Assembly (NCBI GenBank): GCA_021442155.1
Contig: CM038214.1
Span: 143,688,488 to 143,752,487, forward strand
Source of the DNA: Cymbidium sinense
Lineage: Eukaryota > Streptophyta > Magnoliopsida > Asparagales > Orchidaceae
Direction: 5' to 3'
DNA: 64,000 nt
The notes below the pieces were generated by a model, which was not told where the DNA came from, ran no database searches, and saw only the letters and a program-made list of their open reading frames with translations. A program made the translations under genes and the position numbers. Positions 1 through 11,370 of the stretch are shown here, one piece after another (the stretch's first letter is position 1; the number at the start of each line of letters is the position of its first letter).

Positions 1-971
1 ATAAAATGAAATAAAAACCTCAACCTAAACCAAAAAATAAAAAAAAATAAAAAATAAAACTAAACTTAAAAAATAAAATGAAAATAAAACTAAAATAAAA
101 AATAAACAAAAACCTAAACTTAAAAATAAACTAAAATAAATAACCTAAATAAATAAACTAAACTACATAAAAAATAAACCTAAAGCAAAAAAAAATAAAC
201 TAAAATAAATAAAAAATAAACTAAATAAACCTAAACCTATGAGTTTACTTAATTTAAAAAATAATAATAAAAAATAATTAAAATCCTAACCCTAAACCTA
301 AACCCTAAACTAACCCTAAACCATAAAACCTAAACCACAAACCTAAAACCTAAACCTAAACCCTAAAACCATAAACCATAAACCATAAACCCTAAACTAT
401 AAAACCTAAACCCTAAAACCCTAAACACAAAACCCTAAACTATAAACCCTAAACTCTAAACCCTAAATCCTAAACCCTAAACCCTAAACCATAAACCCTA
501 AACCCCAAACCCTAAACACTAAATCCTAAACCCTAAAACCCTAACCCTAAACCCTAAACCCTAAACCCTAAAAACCTAAGAACTTAAACGTAAACTAAAT
601 AAAACCTAAAAATAAAATAGAAAAAAAAACAAAACCTCAATAAAAATAAAATAAAAATAAAAACCTAAACTAAAACCAAAACCTAAAATGAAATAAAATA
701 AAAAATAAAAACTAAACTAAAATAAAATAAATAAAAACCTAAACTAAAAAAAAAAAAATTAAAATAAACCTAAAATAAAAAACCTAAATAAAATAATAAA
801 AAGTAAAACAAAAATAAAATAAACCCTAAACCCTAAAACCCTAAACACTAATCCCTAAACTGTAAACCCTAAACTCTAAACCCTAAATCCTAAACCCTAA
901 ACCCTAAACCATAAACCCTAAACCCCAAACCCTAAACACTAAATCTTAAATCCTAACCCTACCTCTAAACC
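1..971. repeat. C-strand telomere-like and A-rich satellite block
   Basis: A-rich degenerate sequence (mixtures of AAATAAA and CCTAAAC) runs to about 240. It is followed by a TTTACTTAATTTAAAA-type junction and then CCCTAAA heptamers to about 580. The same A-rich to CCCTAAA order is repeated up to the gap. Heptamers are frequently altered (CCATAAA, CTCTAAA, CCCCAAA), so this is not a homogeneous, active telomere tract. The orientation is that of a left chromosome end, but the degeneracy and the identical blocks far inside the window argue for interstitial or subtelomeric sequence. Confidence 0.85.
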
Positions 972-1071
972 NNNNNNNNNNNNNNNNNNNNNNNNNNNNN
1001 NNNNNNNNNNNNNNNNNNNNNNNNNNNNNNNNNNNNNNNNNNNNNNNNNNNNNNNNNNNNNNNNNNNNNNN
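972..1071. other. Assembly gap (100 N)
   Basis: A run of exactly 100 N, the usual placeholder for a gap of unknown length. Telomere-like repeats are in C-strand orientation to its left and TTTAGG-type to its right, so an orientation change is hidden here or was created by scaffolding. Confidence 0.97.
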
Positions 1072-1200
1072 AGGCTCTATTTTAATTTAGAGTTGGGGGT
1101 TTTTTTCAATTTAGGTTAAGGTTTAGGTTGGGGTTTGTGGCTAGGGGTTTGGCTCAGTGGGTTTAGGTAGGGTTTTGTGGTGTATTATTTCATTTGTATG
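1072..1200. repeat. Short degenerate TTTAGG/GGGTTT tract
   Basis: About 130 bases of degenerate G-strand telomere-like repeat abut the gap and grade into non-repetitive sequence. It contains several GGTTTAGG and GGGTTT units but no perfect heptamer run. Confidence 0.7.
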
Positions 1201-3730
1201 TGTATATATGTGAGGACAACACACGATCTAAGATATACTTTGAGGTGATCGGCAACATCAAAGAATAGTGCACTATCTCAAAAGATAGAAATCACCCCAC
1301 GATGGACCTAATCACCAATAAGGACTCCTAAGGCATGATGGGTCTTCAATATACCGAGATTTTTCCCATACTTACATGGAAAAGTAAAGGGTTTATTTAA
1401 ACGGTTCATTAAGTTCTATGAAGGCAAGCTATAGTTAATTACATCTTAAAAAATGAATCCCTTAAGAATACTCGATTAAAGTAGTGATTATTGTCTCCAA
1501 AGAATTCAAAGATAGACTATCAATAAATTGGTTGTATTTTAGAAGATCAAGGATGGATAAAAAAGGAAGAGTTATTATCTAAACCAAAGGAGATGAGTAG
1601 TACTCATGATACTAGAAACCTAGTGAGCACCCAATCTATCATGGTTGGGCTTTATATATTTGAAATTGAGGAGATTTATTTATTTGATTTGAAATTTTAT
1701 TAGAAATCTAGATTATAATTCCACAATACAAGATTGTGGAAATGCGAGGTGAGGATTTATGCTTGTTGCTCAAAGGGAAACAACAACCTGATCCTAAATC
1801 TAGGAACTTTGGGAGGGCCAAAGCATGACCTAAATCTAAGGGGTGGTTATATGGTTTACCTCACAAGAGTAAACCACCACCACTGGACTTATTATCACCG
1901 AGTGGCCCAACCAAATCCACCTATGCTTTAAATCCATGTAAGTCATGAGATGGCTAGGTTGTTATTATTTAGAAAAAGACTAAGTCCTTAAACCCACTCC
2001 CTAAAAGACTAGAGCATGAGGGGTATGAATACTGACTTAAATCTAATGCAAATTCTTATCAAATTTTATTTAATTTAGGACTCTTTGTTTTGACACAAGC
2101 TATAGGATTTTGTTTGCCTAAATGCATGAGAAGTTGATTATGGGCCAAATCAAAAGGGAAATAGGTGTTCTTCCATCATAGGCTCTCAAAGGTTAAGCCC
2201 ATTCTATCTAGCAAAGATGGAAGCCCTCTCTTAACAAAAGTGAAACAAGATGATTATGCATGATATTAAACATATAACATCCAGCTAAGGGTTACTAAAT
2301 ATTTTACTATCTTGATTTAATGCCTAAGTTTTATATGAGATTATGAGTTGTTTTAAAAGTTTAGTTATGAGTTGTTACTGGGATAAAAATTATTTTATCC
2401 TAAGAGCCTAATTGCATCCAGCCATACAACAATCATAAACAAACTATGAAAAGGCATGCTTTTTCTAATGCACAAGCTAAACAAAACATCAAACAATTTT
2501 ATAAAGCTATCAAAAGAATAAAAGGTTGATGCGATCGTACCACCACATCCCAAAAAAAAAAAATGTGAGTTGTTGAGTTCTACCCTTATATAACCTGACA
2601 CAAGAGAATAATTACAATTACAAATGATGAATGTTATGGGGTCTTCATTCTTCATTCTTCCTTCTTCATTTCTTCATCTTCCATTTCTTCATTTAATTTT
2701 TCTATTTCTTCCTTCTTTTGGATTGATTTGGATATGCTTTCTCCAAAGGCATCACACGGTACGTAAGACTTGGTCTTATAACCAATGCTCATCCTAATCT
2801 CTCATAATACTCATACTAATCCTAATGTAAAATTACATTAAAGGCTACACCTGCAAAATAAATGTTAGCTAAAAACACCATACAACCCAAGCAATTATAT
2901 GAATAATTTGACTTAAACCCACACATGGGCAAGAAGTCCACCTATCTTAATTTGCTTATGCTTAAGCAACCTACATAGCAAAAAAACATTTATATTTTTA
3001 TTTAACAACCCCTTAAGCACAACCCCTCAGAAGCATGATTAGGCTATATCGGCCTAAAATCTAGGCTACGCATGCACCCCTAACATCCGCCTATAATAAT
3101 ACATCACAAACAAGCATACATCAAACCATACACCTCCCTAACATAAAGCTAAAAATGGTGACTTAGTCAAATGTGTGTGTATTAAAGCTTGTGGTATGTC
3201 CTAACTAGGCTTTAGAGTTATAATTTGCTAAGTGTGAGGGATTTAATTTATAAAGTGGTTAATTTTTCTTTAAGTGATTTGAGTGATTTAAAGATTTTAC
3301 TTAGTGTTTTCTTTCGTTTCATATGGTCTACACTTAACAACTAAGTGTTAAAGAGAAGAAAGAGAGGGAACCTCTCTTTCATCCCTACCTTAAGTCACTT
3401 CTAAAGCAAGTTAATTAATCAATTTCCTTTAGTGAATAATATTATATGTTTTAATTAGTCCAAAGTTTAGTTCACTCTAAATAACCTTATTCAATAAGAA
3501 TGGCATCTTATGATTAATTAGAATGAATTGCTATAACATAACACATGTTTATTCATTTCTTTCCATCATGTATATCATGCATATGATTAAATCCTATGCA
3601 TTCCTATACATGCAATTTATATTTTAGCATACGTGAATGATGAATGCAAAGAAGTGTGTTTGAAATTTAAATATTTCATTTGATTGAATTATGAATGCAT
3701 GCCTTTTAATAGAATGAGGGATTTTTCATC

Positions 3731-4175
3731 CATTAGCTAGATACACATTCACATGTATAAAGTTTTAAGTGAGTACATTATCATTATTGCAACTGTGGTG
3801 TAAGGTACAAGACCTACTTAGGCTACTTAAAGCCTCACAACGGGGTGTCTAGCTAATATACCACTTTTCTTAGATACATATAGATGTATAAGTAACTACA
3901 AGGATAGAAAACTCATGCAAAAATTGTATTTGATTTATATGACTTATGATTCTTATTCATTGGATAACACACACACATGTATAAGAGTTTTAAGTGAGTA
4001 TGATGCCATTATTCTGCCAGGTGTAAGGACCTACTTAGGGCTACTTAAAGCCTTGCATCCCCCGGGTGTCTACTAAAATACCACTTTTCTAAATAGTGAA
4101 TGTATGAAAAGAACCACAAGAAGAAGAACTCATGCAAGAACTCATATTTGATTTTATTATATGATTTACATATGT
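3731..4175. repeat. Tandem duplication, ~227-bp unit
   Basis: Two head-to-tail units start near 3731 and 3958. Both contain CACATGTATAA, then GTTTTAAGTGAGTA, then GTGTAAGG, CTACTTAG, CTACTTAAAGCC, GGTGTCTA and ATACCACTTTTCT in that order, and both end with ACTCATGCAA followed by a TTTGATTT stretch. Small indels separate the copies. No coding potential is seen. Confidence 0.8.
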
Positions 4176-4892
4176 GGTATGAAATTCTTCCTAAGTTTTA
4201 GCATGGAAATGCATAGAATAGACTTAGACAAATGTTGTGTGCTTTTCAAATGAACTATACATTTGTAATTCCTATGTGAATACATGTAAGATAAGGAAAG
4301 AGAGCTTCATATTGCATATCTTATATTATCAACACATACAAACCTATAGATATTTGTAATTACCATCACTCATTTATTATAATTTATTTATGAGCTTTTG
4401 AAAATAACTTTTGATTTAATAGTGATAATAGCCACACCTATTTTAATTTAAATCAACACATGCAATTTGACATAAAAGAAATCATTACATTTAATTTTAA
4501 AAGGAATGAATGCATGATTACACATGGGAAGCAACATTTAACATGATTGGAAAAAAATAAAGTAACAAGCACATTATCACATACATTCCAATTAATTCCT
4601 AAGGACAATCATAATAAATAAAGCCACTTAAAATAAACCAAAGTCCTTTAATGAGATTTCTTAAATTTTGAGTTTGATTTGATTTAGAAATGAAAGAGAT
4701 TTGCTGATCCTAATCCCATTCCTCATGTGTGAGTTAATTTGATTTAATGAAGAAGTATTTAAGTTGATTTTATGGTTTAATTAGGTTATGAATTAAGCTA
4801 ATTAATTAACCCACCTACATCACCTTAAGTTAATTTACTAATTAATAATGAGCCAATATGATATGCAACCACATGGAAAGTAAATTTGCAAT

Positions 4893-5080
4893 GCTCCTAA
4901 GAAATGAAAGGGGCCTAATGCAATTAGCTCATGATTAATAGTTAATTTATTAAGGGATCTCACTTAACTACTTTTATAGTATTCTCACACATATGAGCTA
5001 ATCATAATTTCATTACCTCACCCTTTGGATTATTGAACACCCAAAGGGATACCCAAGATTAAATTAGAGAAATAAATTCA
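4893..5080. repeat. Dispersed repeat segment, related to 42525-42692
   Basis: This stretch shares ordered words with the short non-telomeric piece at 42.5-42.7 kb: CCTAAGAAAT/CTTAGGAAAT, CAATTAGCT-ATGATTAATAGTTA, TTAAGG, a TTCTCACA/TTCCCACA word, TAATTTCATTA, and AAAGG/AAAAG before an AT-rich tail. The two are diverged copies of one repeat family in the same orientation. The parent element is not identified. Confidence 0.7.
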
Positions 5081-6949
5081 ATTAAATCAATTAAATTTGT
5101 TAATTAACTAATTAAACTTTGATTAAACTTAAAAAATCAAAATGAGATTGGCTTAGAGAAAGAGACAAAGAAGAGAGCCTAAGTCTCAATCCCTAAATCC
5201 TTTCAATTAGTTGATTAAAGTTGAGGTATGATTTGGATTTTTGATTAATCTTGTAAATTAATTAATTAAGGGTGTTGATTAATTAATTATTTAAGAGGGA
5301 TTAGAGAAGACTTAAAGAAAATATTGGAAGAAGGAGTCCCAATCCATTTCTAGACTTCATCATCAACAGAGGTTAATAAGGTTAATTGATTAATTTATTT
5401 CATTTGCTTCATTATCACTAATTACATTGAGAAAGTTATTAAGGCTTAACCCATTGGTTTCCTTAATTAAGCAACCAATAAAATCCCAAAAAAAAAATAT
5501 GGAGGCAGAGATCATCCCCAAACATGCACATAAAGTTTGAGATTAATTGATGGTTAATTAGGAGTAATTAAACTAATTTCTAATTAAGCCTTAATTAAGA
5601 AAAATCCACTATTCAAAATCAATTAATAATAATTTTCCTAGATTCTACTCTAAAATATCTTTAAAATGAGCCTAAGTTTGTATTTTTTATGGATTTTTCT
5701 AGAATTAGTTATGAATTTAGGAATTTTTAGGATTAAAAACTAGTTAATTATCAATAGAGCCTTAATCCCATCGGGCCACATGGTATGACATGCTTTCCAT
5801 TATGCGATGGGATTTCTATTTAAGTTATCACATCCAAGTGATGAATCGAATGGCGGTGCATGCGGTAACTCCATGGACCATCAGATCTAATATTTGAGGG
5901 ATTAATCAGAGGCTCTAAGCGTGATTAGATCAGGACCATTCATCCCGATCATGCGAGATGGATAGTCCATGATCTATCTCCTCCCTAGCATCGAACAATG
6001 GCTACCATCCATCGACCGCTACTCGATCGAAGCTCACCCGAGCTCGGATGGAGATGAAAATGATCTGACACCTTGAGGAAGCAAATAAGAAGATCTAATA
6101 GAGGAAATCGCATGACATGAAAATTTCTTTCATGAATGACTAACCTATTTTCATTCAAGGATCAGTTTCAATGGCATACCTAATTAGAGCTTATAAACAA
6201 TGGTTCCAATGATTGTGGAAGTTTTGTTTGGTAGAAATAAAGCTCTATTGAGCCACATAAGCTTTGATTTGGTGTAGTTTGCTCAAAAGGCCAATCCACT
6301 AGGCGTAGGTGCTCGAGCTTGATCGAACTCTACCCTCTGGCCATCAAGAAGCTTGAAATGATTCATTCTCACTCCTCCAAGGAAGTTAAGTTAACACTTT
6401 TGTGGAGGTTTAAGCAAATGAGAATTGAAGGTGGCCTCCCGTGTATTAGTTTTGCATAAAACTGAGAATGGGAATTTTGGGGAGCTTGGAAAGGCTTGGA
6501 AATTACTCTAGGAACTCTCTCCTTGGATGCTAGAGATGAATCGAGTGTGAGTGTTTGAGTTTGAGTGAGAATGAGGGGGGGGTATAGCCCTCATTCCTCG
6601 ATCGATGGCCACAACTTCTTTGGTTTTTCTTGATCCAAATTAGAGGGTGGTGGAGGTCCTTGGGTGCATGATGTGGCTCAGTTTGGTTGGGTGAGGGTGT
6701 GGAGGTGGTTGCCAAGGGAGTAATGGGTGTCTTATGCTTGTTTGGAAAGCTCCATTGGGGATGGGGAGGTGATTTTATTTCCCCATGGATCATGGTCGAC
6801 CCAACCACCTTACCCATGGTCCATGTACATAAGTGGACCTATCATTGTGCCAAGTGGTTAGGAGGAAAAATGAGTAAATAAGCACGTGTCTTATCTCATG
6901 GGATGCCCTAAACCTAATGGAAAAATGGTTATTTTGCTATGGGTTTGGT

Positions 6950-8260
6950 TTTGGTAGATTTGGGATGGGTCAAAAGTGGGTTAGCCGAAATTTCAAGTAG
7001 TTTGGAGTATATTTGATTTGATTTGATTGATTTGACCTATTTAGGTCAAGTTGACACAAATTAATCAAACCACTATTTGGGTCAAGTTCAATTGGCTAAT
7101 TGAAAATGATTGTAGGTTTTGGTTTGGTTTAATTTGGAATTAATTTTGATTTTGGCTAATTTGACCCTTTAGGTTAATTTAAGTTAGTCAAGTTGACCAA
7201 TTGGTCAAATTGGGCTCAATCATGGTTTTGGTCAAGTTTAATAAATGAACTTGAGCCATTGGTTATAATCAATTTGGGTTGGATTATGATTTGACCAATT
7301 TTGGCTTTTATGCCAATTTGGGTCAATCTTGGGTCAAATAGCCAATTGGGCTTTGTTTGGCTCAAGTGAGGGTCATCTTCAATCATTGGTTAGGAATGGG
7401 TTTGAATCAATGGTTTCCAATTTGGCATATGGGATTTTGGCTAATTTGACTTTGATTTGGGTTAAATGTTGACTTGGTTAACGAGCTAGGTTGACTTGGT
7501 TTGACCCAATTCATGATAATTGATTAACCTAGAATAATTTTTGATCATGTTGTGAGGTTTGGATGGGCTTAGTTCAATCCAATTTGGGTTGAATTAGAAC
7601 TTGACTTGAAAAGGTCTTTTAGGTCACTTTAGTTCAAGTGAACCTAAATGGGTTAATTGGCTTGATCATGGGTTGATTCAAGTTTAATTATATTGATAAA
7701 TGGGTTTGAGATGAAAATACAAATCGAATTGCAAGTAATTTGGATCCATATGGATTTTGGTTCATATGACAATTTTAAGTCAAAAAGGGCTAACTTGGGT
7801 TTAATTTGGGTTGCCATGGATTTGGTTTGATAATTGTAGTTTGTATTTATATTTGGATCAATGATTGTAGGAATGTTTGAATCATGAGGAAATCCATGAG
7901 TTTTGAATTGATTTGGTTATTATTTAGCCAAGTTCAAGAATTTAGCTAAAATGGCTAAAATCAGGAATTTGATTTGATTTGGGTTTCAACCATTTAGTGT
8001 TTGGAATTGATTTATGAATTTGAATTTTATTTTAGATTGAATTTGATAATTAAGAAATTCAATTGAATTTGGGTTGATTTAAATTTGGTTAAGGCTAAGT
8101 CCATAAGATAAAATCAAAGGGCTAAGAAGGGATTTGGAGTTTGAACTTGATCATGAGTTTCAATCATTTGATAGTTGGATTTGATTTTGGAATTTAGATT
8201 TGAATTTGAGATTTGATTTGGAAGAATGAAGAATTTGGTTTGGGCTATAAGGTAAGCAAG
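6950..8260. repeat. G/T-rich low-complexity tract (TTTGGTTTGATTTGG type)
   Basis: Dense imperfect repetition of TTTGGTTTGA, GGTCAAGTTGAC, AATTTGGGTT and TTTGATTTGG words, with strong purine/pyrimidine asymmetry (T and G rich on the plus strand). It has no long open frame and no regular period that I can see by eye. It ends just before the first telomere-like array. Confidence 0.65.
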
Positions 8261-8450
8261 TTCTCCTAAATCCCTAAGGCACAACCTACCCCTATGGCTA
8301 ACTCTTCTAAGTCTCTAGGGTTAGGTTAAGTGTTCACCTAATGACTACAAGTTTCTTAAGTCTGAGGAACTCTTTGTGTCTATGAGAGTCCTAGATCTTT
8401 GATAAGGAAGTTGAGAGCTCACTCCAAAAGGGAGGTCAACAGGTTTATTG

Positions 8451-8554
8451 TTTAGGGTTTTAGGGTTTAGTGTTTAGGGTTTATGGTTTTAGGGTTTAGA
8501 GTTTAGGTTTTAGGGTTTTGGTTTAGGGTTTAGTTTAGGGTTTAGGGTTTAAGG
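8451..8554. repeat. G-strand telomere-like array (TTTAGGG)
   Basis: About 100 bases of TTTAGGG with variants (TTTAGTG, TTTATGG, TTTTAGGG). It runs directly into the T-run that is the poly(A) complement of the neighbouring GRP retrocopy. Confidence 0.9.
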
Positions 8555-9017
8555 TTTTTTTAACAAAGAACAAACTCATATTCAACATTTATTCTTTTCA
8601 ATTTCACCAACCAAATGGTGCACCAAGATTTCTAAGACACAAGCGATGACATATATAAAAAATGAGCACACATAAAGTAAATCAAAAACCCTAGATAACT
8701 TGAACTATCTCTATTATAAAGACACAATTCAATAAGCAGCAGATCGGATCGACCATTCTTTAGTTTCTCTAGTTCCCATCATAACCACCACCACCTCTCA
8801 AGCAGTGGGATCCGCCATCATATTTCTGATCTATCCCTTCGTTACCACCATCGCTATAACCTCCTCCTTTTTTACCTCCATAACCACCACTACTACCACC
8901 ACCTCCATATTCACCAACATCTCTAGATCCACAACCACCAGCGATAACCACGCTTCGCCATACTACACTGCACCGATCTAAACTGAGCTTGACATTTTTC
9001 CTATCAAGGTCCATTAT
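8555..9017 (-). pseudogene. GRP retrocopy A: C-terminal part of a glycine-rich RNA-binding protein plus 3' UTR
   Basis: This is one of 16 related fragments in the window. Read on the minus strand it begins inside the end of the RRM (the LDDRNITVNQAQSR region of the family, here degraded to MDLDRKNVKLSLDR). It continues into a Gly/Ser/Tyr/Arg-rich tail (YGGGGSSGGYGG, YDGGSHCLRGGGG) and ends at the family's DGNWRN terminus, where the Trp codon has become a stop. A ~200-base 3' UTR and an A-run follow. In intact plant GRPs the RRM binds RNA and the glycine tail mediates protein contacts; this copy lacks the promoter and almost all of the RRM. The 3' A-run adjoins CCCTAAA (sense orientation) and the 5' end resumes telomere-like repeat. 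Confidence 0.88.
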
Positions 9018-10302
9018 TAGGGTTTAGGTTTAGGTTTAATTTTAAGTTTATTATGTTTTAGGGTTTAAGTTTATTCTTTTATTTATTTAGTTTCTTGTGA
9101 TTAGTTTAGGATTTTTTTTGGGTTTAGGGTTTAGGGTTTAGCTTTAGGGTTATGGTTTAGGGTTAGTTTAGGGATTTAGGGTTTAGTGTTTAGGCTTTAG
9201 CATTTTGGGTTTGTTGGTGTGGTTTGGGGTTTGGGTTTTAGGAGAAAGGGCCAAGTTTAGGGTATGGTTGTGGGTTTAGGGTTTGGGTTTTCAGAGCTTT
9301 AGATTGGGGTTTAGGGTTTAAGGTTTAGTATTTAGGGTTTATGGTTTAAGGTTTTATTTATTTATTTATTTTTTAAATTAAGTAAACCGAAAGGTTTAGG
9401 TTTATTTAGTTTATTTAGTTCATTAATTATTTATTTTAGTTTATTTTATTTTTTATTTATGTTTAGGATCAATTTTATTTTTATTTAATTTAGTTTGTTT
9501 ATTTTAGGTTTATCTAATTTAGTTTAGGTTTTTTATTTAGTTTAATTTTTAGGTTTAGGTTTAGGTTATTTTTTTTTTTTAGTTTAGTTTTATTTTTATT
9601 TTATTTTTAGGTTTAGGTTTTATTTTTTATTTTTAAGTTTAGGTTTAGATTTTTATTTTATTTTTTAAGATGAGGTTTTAGGTTTTTATTTTAGGTTTAT
9701 TTTAAGGTTTTATTTTTTGGTCTAGGTATATGTTTATTTTTAGTTTATTTTATTTTATTTAGTTTAGGTTTAGGATTTATTTATTTTATTTTAGTTTATA
9801 GTTTAAGTCAGGTTTATTTTATTTTATTTTATTTTATGTTTTTTAGTTTAGGGTTTAAGTTTTTTTTTATTAATTTTAGGTTTACTTTTAGGTTAAAGTT
9901 TTATTTAGTTTTTTTTTTTATTTTAGGATTATTTTATTTTATTTTAGGTATAGATTTTACTTTATTTAGGTTTTATTATTTTAGTTTAGTTTTAGGTTTT
10001 ATTTATTTTATTTTAGTTTTATTTTTCCTTTTATTTTATTTTCTTTGTAGGTTTAGGTTTAAGTTTTAGTTTAGGCTTTTATTTTATTTTATCTTTTTAT
10101 TTTATTTTAGTTTAGGCTTTTTTATTTATTTTACTTTTAGATTTTATTTAATTTCGATTAATGTTTTTAGCTTTTTAGGGTTTAGGGTTTAGGGTTTTAT
10201 GGTTTATGGTTTTGGGTTTAGGGTTGAGGGTTTTTAGGGTTTAGGGTTTAGGGTTTAGGTTTAGGTGGGTTCAGGATTTAGTTTAGGGTTTAGGGTTTTT
10301 GG
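9018..10302. repeat. Telomere-like array, T-rich satellite unit, telomere-like array
   Basis: Degenerate TTTAGGG to about 9355; then the junction word TTTTTTAAATTAAGTAAACC (9370-9388); then ~780 bases of T-rich monomer (TTTATTTTAGTTTA, GGTTTAGGTTTATT words); then TTTAGGG heptamers again before the next GRP fragment. Long apparent open frames here are composed of Phe/Leu/Tyr from the T-rich repeat and are not genes. Confidence 0.8.
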
Positions 10303-10766
10303 TTTTTTTTAATTTTAAAAGAGAATAAATTATGATTCAACATTTCTTCTTTTTTATTTCATCAACCACGTAACACTCCAAGTTTTCTAAGACACAAGTG
10401 ATAGCATAGATAAAAAATAAGCATGCATAGAATAAATAAAAAACCACAGATAACTAGAACCGTCTCTACTGTAAAGACATAGTTCCATAAGCAGCAAATC
10501 GGATAGGTCGTTCTTCAATTTCACTAGTTCCCATTAGAACTACCCCGGCCTCTCGAGTAGTGGGATCCACCATCATATCCTCGATCTCTCCTTACACCAC
10601 CACCAGTAACTTGTCGCCTCCCGCTATGATCACCACTACCCCACTACCTCCATATCGACCGACCTCCAGATCCCCACTACCACTACGATAACCATTGCCT
10701 ATGCCTTCGCCTCCATCGCCAGATCTAGACTGTGATTTTCCTACCGTCATGGTTCTGCCCATTCTT
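10303..10766 (-). pseudogene. GRP retrocopy B
   Basis: A near-complete copy of the standard fragment. On the minus strand it opens AGAATGGGCAGAACCATGAC. It retains the glycine-rich segment with CTACTCGAGAGG (YSRG) near the end, then the 3' UTR with the paired words GACGGTTCTAG and GCATGCTTATTTTTTA, and ends TTTATTCTC followed by TTTTAAAATT. Frameshifting indels and substitutions interrupt the glycine repeats. The A-rich 3' end is less pure than in other copies (AAAATTAAAAAAAA). Confidence 0.87.
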
Positions 10767-11370
10767 AAGGTTTAGATTTAGGTTTAGGTTTATTAAGTTT
10801 TAGGGTTTAGATTTTTTTTTTTAATTTATTTAGTTACTTTACTTTGGGTTTAGGTTTGGGGTTTAGTGGTTAGGTGGTGGTTTAGTGATTAGTTTAGTTT
10901 GGGTTTTAAGATTTATGCTTTAGGTTTAAGGTGGGATTAGGGTTTAGGGGTTAGGTTTAGTGTTTGTGGTTTAGGTTTAGGGTTTTATTAGGTTTAGTTT
11001 AGGTTTAGGGTTTAAGGTTTGGGTGGTTGGATTGGGGTTTAATTGTGGTCAGGGTTTAGGGCTTAGCCTAGGTAGTTAGGGTTTAAGGGTTTAGTTGGGA
11101 GTAGGGTTTAGTTTAGGGTCCCATTTAGGGCCTATGGTTAGGAGTCATGATGGTTAAGTTAAGGATTGTAGGATTTAGGGTTTAAGGCCAGGTTTTAAGA
11201 TTTAGGTTTAGGGCCTAGGGTTAATGTTGAGGTTTAGGGTTTAGGGTTGTAATGATTTAGGGTCAGGCCTAGGGTTTAGTGTGGTTAGGGAAGGTTTAGA
11301 GGTCAGTATTTGTGGTTTAGGATTTAGTGGTTTAGTTTTAGTAGGTTTATAGTTTAGGGTTTAGGGTTTT
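10767..11370. repeat. Degenerate G-strand telomere-like array
   Basis: The first ~80 bases are the conserved flank found upstream (in GRP sense) of most GRP copies: TTTATTAAGTTTTAGG, then AATTTATTTAGTTACTTTA. The rest is strongly degenerate TTTAGGG (GGTTTAGTG, TTAGGCCTA, GGTCAGG). No gene is seen. Confidence 0.75.

Larger units (their letters stand above)
1201..8450. other. AT-rich island with no recognisable gene
   Basis: About 7 kb of AT-rich sequence (many TTAATTAA and ATTTAA words) separates two telomere-like arrays. Its longest open frames are under 100 codons, overlap each other on opposite strands and resemble no family I know. I found no convincing LTR ends, primer-binding site or protease/RT motifs, although mosaic decayed retrotransposon sequence is likely. 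Three sub-features are listed separately: a 227-bp tandem duplication, a segment shared with 42.5 kb, and a G/T-rich low-complexity tract. Confidence 0.6.

Noticed and set aside
1..971. True chromosome-end telomere
   Set aside because: Correct polarity for a left end, but heptamers are heavily degenerate and interrupted by satellite that also occurs far inside the window.
2395..2655. 86-codon minus-strand frame
   Set aside because: No family resemblance, contains a homopolymer-derived Phe run, no supporting neighbours.
6530..6881. Overlapping 95- and 64-codon frames on opposite strands
   Set aside because: No recognisable motif, and they overlap each other almost completely; consistent with chance in island DNA.
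9836..10069. Phe/Leu-rich open frame (also at 14321-14626, 45061-45249, 56282-56527 and 56973-57230)
   Set aside because: Composition follows directly from T-rich satellite; no start context, no family motif, and homologous units elsewhere are not open.
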